Origin: Physocladia obscura
Taxonomy: Eukaryota > Chytridiomycota > Chytridiomycetes > Chytridiales > Chytriomycetaceae
Reading direction: 5' to 3'
Length of the DNA stretch: 23,952 bases
Assembly: GCA_027596945.1 (NCBI GenBank)
Contig: JADGJH010000237.1
Location: 1 to 23,952 of the forward strand
A program made the translations under genes and the position numbers. The notes beneath the pieces were generated by a model that was given only the letters and a program-made list of their open reading frames with translations, was not told where the DNA came from and did not search any database. Each line of letters begins with the position of its first letter. Position 1 is the first letter of the stretch. Of the stretch, positions 20,478 to 23,952 are shown one piece after another.

Positions 20478-22146
20478 TCAACGTTTGTATGGAAGATCCG
20501 AATCGGATTTCTTGCCATCAAAGAGTTCATCAATCTCCTCAAGCATGACTCCACGAGTTTCTGGATAAAACCAAATGATAACAGCAAGGAGAACATTCAC
20601 GGCCGTAAAGAAGAAGAAGACATTGAAAGACCAATCAGTGAACATGATTGGGAAAAGTTGGCCAAGGATGAGAGAGGCGATATTTTGAGTTTGCGAAGCA
20701 ATTCCGACAGCTTGTGCACGCACGACGATTGGGACTGAAGGAGAAACAAAGAGCAAAAATTTTCTCAATGAATTCATTTGAACAATTTTTAATTAAAAAG
20801 AATTTTATCACTTACAAATCTCCCCAGTGTAAATCCATGTGGTAGCTCCCCAAGTTGGCTTGTAGAAAAAGATGAAAATGAAAAGAATGACAGCCAAACC
20901 AATACCAAGGTTGTACGAAGTCTTGTCTGGTGAATAATCGTAAAGAATGGCAGCGGCAGCAGTGCAAATCGCCATGCCAATAGCACCTCCAATAAAGAGA
21001 GAAATACGGCCAACGCGGTCAACAAAAATTGTTGAGTTGAGAGTAAACAAGATGCCACAAATGGAGTTGACTACGTTGATGATTGCAACATTGTTTTGAG
21101 AGAAGATAGTCTTGTAGATCTGCGACGAGTAGTTGTTGAGCGAGTTTTGACCAGTGGCTTGTTGTCCAAAGTTGATAACCATGGCCATCAAGAGACGCTT
21201 GGCAATATTCCACTGTGTGAAAATCATCTTGTATGCAGCAAATGTTCCTGGGTTAGTGGCACGCTCACGTTCAATGACTTCAATCATTTCCTCAATTTCA
21301 TCTTCTACGTCTTCGTCAGCACGGATCTTGTGCAGAATAACTCGTGCTTCGTCATTACGCCCTTTGAGAATAAGCCAACGTGGGGATTCTGGACAGAAGC
21401 CAATGCAGATGAAGAAGACAAGGGGAGCAATCGTCTGGCAAAGAATGACCCAACGCCATTGCCAGTTGCCGAGGGAAGGTTGGTTGGTGGTGATAAGACC
21501 CACCAAGTAGGAAAGAAGGGCACCGACAGAGTAGAAAAGTTGCCAGAAGGACATCATAGTTCCACGAATTTCCTTCGGAGCTAGTTCTCCAAGATAGACA
21601 GGGCCGACAGGAAGCATGAGACCTTGACCGAGACCAATACCACCACGACCGAGAACATGGGTCAAGTAATCGTTGGCAAAAGTTTGCATAAACGTGAAAC
21701 CGACAATGAAAATAGCACCGATTGCAAGTGGGAGTTTTCTACCGTACAAGTCGGAAATAATAGGAGCGATAAAGAACCCAGTAAAAATGGCTCCAACTTG
21801 ATGGAAAAAAATTTTTTTCTTTTAATTGAGTGGAGTAGAAACAAAATCTGAAACAACAAACCAGTGTATCCAGTGTTAACATTTCCGAGAACATTCGAAC
21901 AGACGACTGTTGCATTGGTTTTGCTTTTGCACGTGCCGTCACCAAAGAAAGCGTTCCAAGTGGCAAAGCCATTCACAGTATTGAAAGTCGCTGTTTCAAA
22001 AAAAGTGGAGGATTGTAAGTCTTAACCAAAAACCATGCCATATATTTTGTGAACTTACATGCGTCATACCCGTACATGAACATGGACATACTTGCGACGA
22101 CACAGATGAAGTACGCATAGATGAGCTTGTTTGTTGGAATGCCCAT
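20478..22146 (-). CDS. MFS sugar porter, copy 3
   Basis: Third, inverted sugar-porter paralogue, about 484 residues. Exons on the minus strand are 22146-22059, 21990-21862, 21796-20816 and 20734-20478. The intron phases are the same as in copies 1 and 2, and exon 3 is again 981 nt. Signatures are MYGYDA, GRGGIGLGQG, PESPRWL, QQATGQNS, DRVGRISLF and PETRGVMLEE. The loop 2-3 motif is SDLYGRK, where copies 1 and 2 have SDRWGRK and TDKWGRK, so the usual basic residue is a leucine. Silent sites are mostly different from copies 1 and 2, except for a 158-bp block (21442-21599) identical to copy 1. An open frame extends upstream of ATG 22146, but the paralogues fix the start at M[AG]IPT. Confidence 0.92.
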
Positions 22147-22519
22147 TTTCTGAACGTTTTTTTTTGCTGTTGTAAGTGCACCAATTTTTTTTGGTTTTAA
22201 AAAAGTGCAAGCCCTAAGATGACACTCCAAATTACGCTTAAAAATTCCATTCCAATCACAAATTTTTTTCATTTGGGTTGGAATCGGTATTTGATAACAC
22301 GATAATTTTGAGTTCTGGGATGCGATCGAAGTGTGGGGCAATCTAGAAATAAATACATCGAAATCGCAGTCCCGGGCATATCCGCTTCTATGTTTGTTGG
22401 TCACTAAATTATGGTGTCTCACACGGGTGGCTCTTAAATCGAAATGTTTCGGAAAAAAAATGTGTTTCATTTGAACTGAGGGGGAGAAAATAATAAAGAA
22501 GCCAAAAACTAACAACAAA
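22147..22519. promoter_or_regulatory. Porter 3 promoter and ADH 3' region
   Basis: 373 bp between the porter 3 start and the alcohol dehydrogenase stop, both on the minus strand. TGATAACACG is present at 22292-22301 on the plus strand, 146 nt from the ATG. A T-rich run lies close to the start on the plus strand (A-rich in the leader). No clear TATA box was seen, unlike porters 1 and 2. Confidence 0.5.
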
Positions 22520-23823
22520 TTAACGTTCCAACACAATTCTATAACGTGCACCCTTTTTGTCAAGCTTGTTTAGAGCTTCGGCAGCCTTTTCCATAGGCAT
22601 AATTTCAACAATTGTTTTGACACCCTTTTCAACGGCAAAATTTAGCATCTCCTCAATCATATGTGGGGGTCCAATGTGAGATCCAACTACAGAAACTTGA
22701 GTCATTAAACCGAATGGTTTAAGAGAAATCGGTTTTTCGGGAAGTCCGAGAACAACAAACGCTCCATCTGAAGCGACAAGAGTGATCAACTTATCCCAGT
22801 TAGTGTCTTCACCAAAAGCAGTGCACAAAACCACATCGAAAGCACCAACAGCATCGGCAATAGCCGCAGCGTCAGATGAGTTCAGGTAATGTTGGGCCCC
22901 CAGAACTTCAGTGGCATCATATTTTTTGCGATCTGATGACGATATCGCAGTCACGTCTGCACCGAGCGCAACGGCCCACTGAATCCTAACGAAACGGTAG
23001 AAAAACCATTTTGTGAGTAAGAAAACAATTTAAAATAAATTGGAATGTCCAAACCCAAGGTGCCCAAGACCACCAATGCCAATAACACCAACTCTCGAAT
23101 TTGGTCCCACATTAAACTTTTTTAGTGGCTGATAAGTAGTAATTCCAGCACACAACATAGGTGCAGCAATTTCAGACGGAAGGCCGGCTGGAATTGGAAT
23201 GACCCAATTGTAATGGCAACGAAAGTAATCGGCATAACCACCTTGACTGATATACCCATCTTCGTACTTTCCAGTGTATGTCTAAAAAAAATTTTCGTTA
23301 AGTCATTAAGATTCATTTAGATTTGACACAGTGCTAAAAAAAAACAACTAAAAAACGGATGTTGGTTTTTGTTTTTACATCAATGCCTTTGCGACAGCAG
23401 TGCTCCTTGTGGGCTTTGCAATCAACACAGGTTAGGCAAGTCCTGCACTGAGCGCCGACGCCGACACGAGTCCCAATAGCGTAACGAGTTGCATCGACTT
23501 TTGAGCCGATCCGAGTAACATGACCGACGATTTCGTGACCAACTGATTTTATTATTATTTGTTATCCATAAGAACAATTAGTTTGCTTGTGTTTTCTTTT
23601 AATTGTGAGCTGTCTAATCAGCCTGAGAGATTTCGATAAAGTGGAGATTTTATCGCGGAGTCTCACTCACCAACTTGAGGATAGGTAATGTCTCCCCAGC
23701 CACCCGTTGCTGTGTGTATATCAGATCCGCAGACTCCACAGTGAGTGATTTTGATTTCGATATCATACTCCTCAAACTTTTTTGGCTCATAACTGTACGG
23801 TTTAACGTTTAAAGCGTCTTTGC
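22520..23823 (-). CDS. Zinc alcohol dehydrogenase, CAD/ADH6-like (5' partial)
   Basis: Predicted NADP-dependent medium-chain alcohol dehydrogenase that interconverts aldehydes and alcohols. Exons on the minus strand: 23823-23671, 23542-23379, 23281-23055 and 22985-22520, about 337 residues. Catalytic zinc ligands are in HCGVCGSDIH and VGHEIVGH. The structural zinc site is CLTCVDC...CC. The Rossmann motif is GIGGLGHLGIQWA, with SSSDRKK after the second strand, which fits NADP preference. The C-terminus follows the family pattern (VVLGLPEKP, SVVGSHIGP, YRIVLER). The first exon, expected to be short and to carry the start, was not found in 23824-23952 and may lie beyond the window. Context suggests it reduces an aldehyde product of sugar-acid cleavage, such as lactaldehyde or glyceraldehyde, but this class is broad. 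Confidence 0.88.
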
Positions 23824-23952
23824 CTGAAAGTAACGTCCGTTCAAAATAATAGGTTTCGTTTGGTGTTGTTGTTTGTTTATTGTAAAATTATTTAGGTTTT
23901 CGACGATGGGGCGTAATTGGATTGATCTCGATTAGGAATTTAAGATTCTTTG

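Noticed and set aside
22147..22563. Upstream extension of the porter 3 frame to 22563
   Set aside because: The extension runs into the ADH coding end and has no similarity in copies 1 and 2, which both start at M-A-I-P-T.

Overview
This is a nuclear, intron-rich eukaryotic window. Twelve protein-coding genes can be read, and most are broken by short GT-AG introns of about 50-150 nt. The gene set points to a flagellated (zoosporic) fungus such as a chytrid. A CFAP99-like flagellar protein sits beside a Sec14-type lipid transfer protein, fungal-style sugar porters and a fungal-type sugar-acid dehydratase. The organism is inferred from gene content only. No tRNA, rRNA, CRISPR array or intact transposon was recognised.

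Left part (1-11140), housekeeping and unrelated genes. Bases 1-960 hold no convincing gene and contain a single CpG, unlike the rest of the window. Then follow, mostly in alternating orientation: a mitochondrial tricarboxylate carrier (minus, 1019-2614), a Sec14-like CRAL-TRIO protein (minus, 2780-4278), a small uncertain gene head-to-head with it (plus, 4377-4818), CFAP99 (plus, 5091-8166) and a PX-domain protein with a long disordered acidic N-terminus (minus, 8321-10895). Bases 1699-1870, inside a carrier intron, are abnormal homopolymer-rich sequence in which the splice donor cannot be found.

Middle (11141-12139): a probable organellar membrane protein of unknown function (minus).

Right part (12241-23823): what looks like a sugar-acid catabolic cluster. 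A Gfo/Idh/MocA-family dehydrogenase (minus) and an enolase-superfamily L-fuconate/L-galactonate dehydratase (plus) diverge from a 244-bp promoter. Three paralogous MFS sugar porters follow (plus, plus, minus). Last is a zinc-dependent alcohol dehydrogenase (minus) whose 5' exon is not seen. Uptake by the porters, oxidation, dehydration to a 2-keto-3-deoxy acid and reduction of an aldehyde product would form a coherent route. The lactonase and aldolase are not in the window.

Two observations support joint evolution of this cluster. A ten-base element, TGATAACACG, lies upstream of each of the three porter genes, and a one-mismatch copy sits in the dehydrogenase/dehydratase divergent promoter. 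The porter genes are mosaics: long identical tracts (387 bp between copies 1 and 2, 158 bp between copies 1 and 3) are embedded in diverged sequence, which indicates gene conversion. All positions and exon joins were worked out by eye; no database search was possible.
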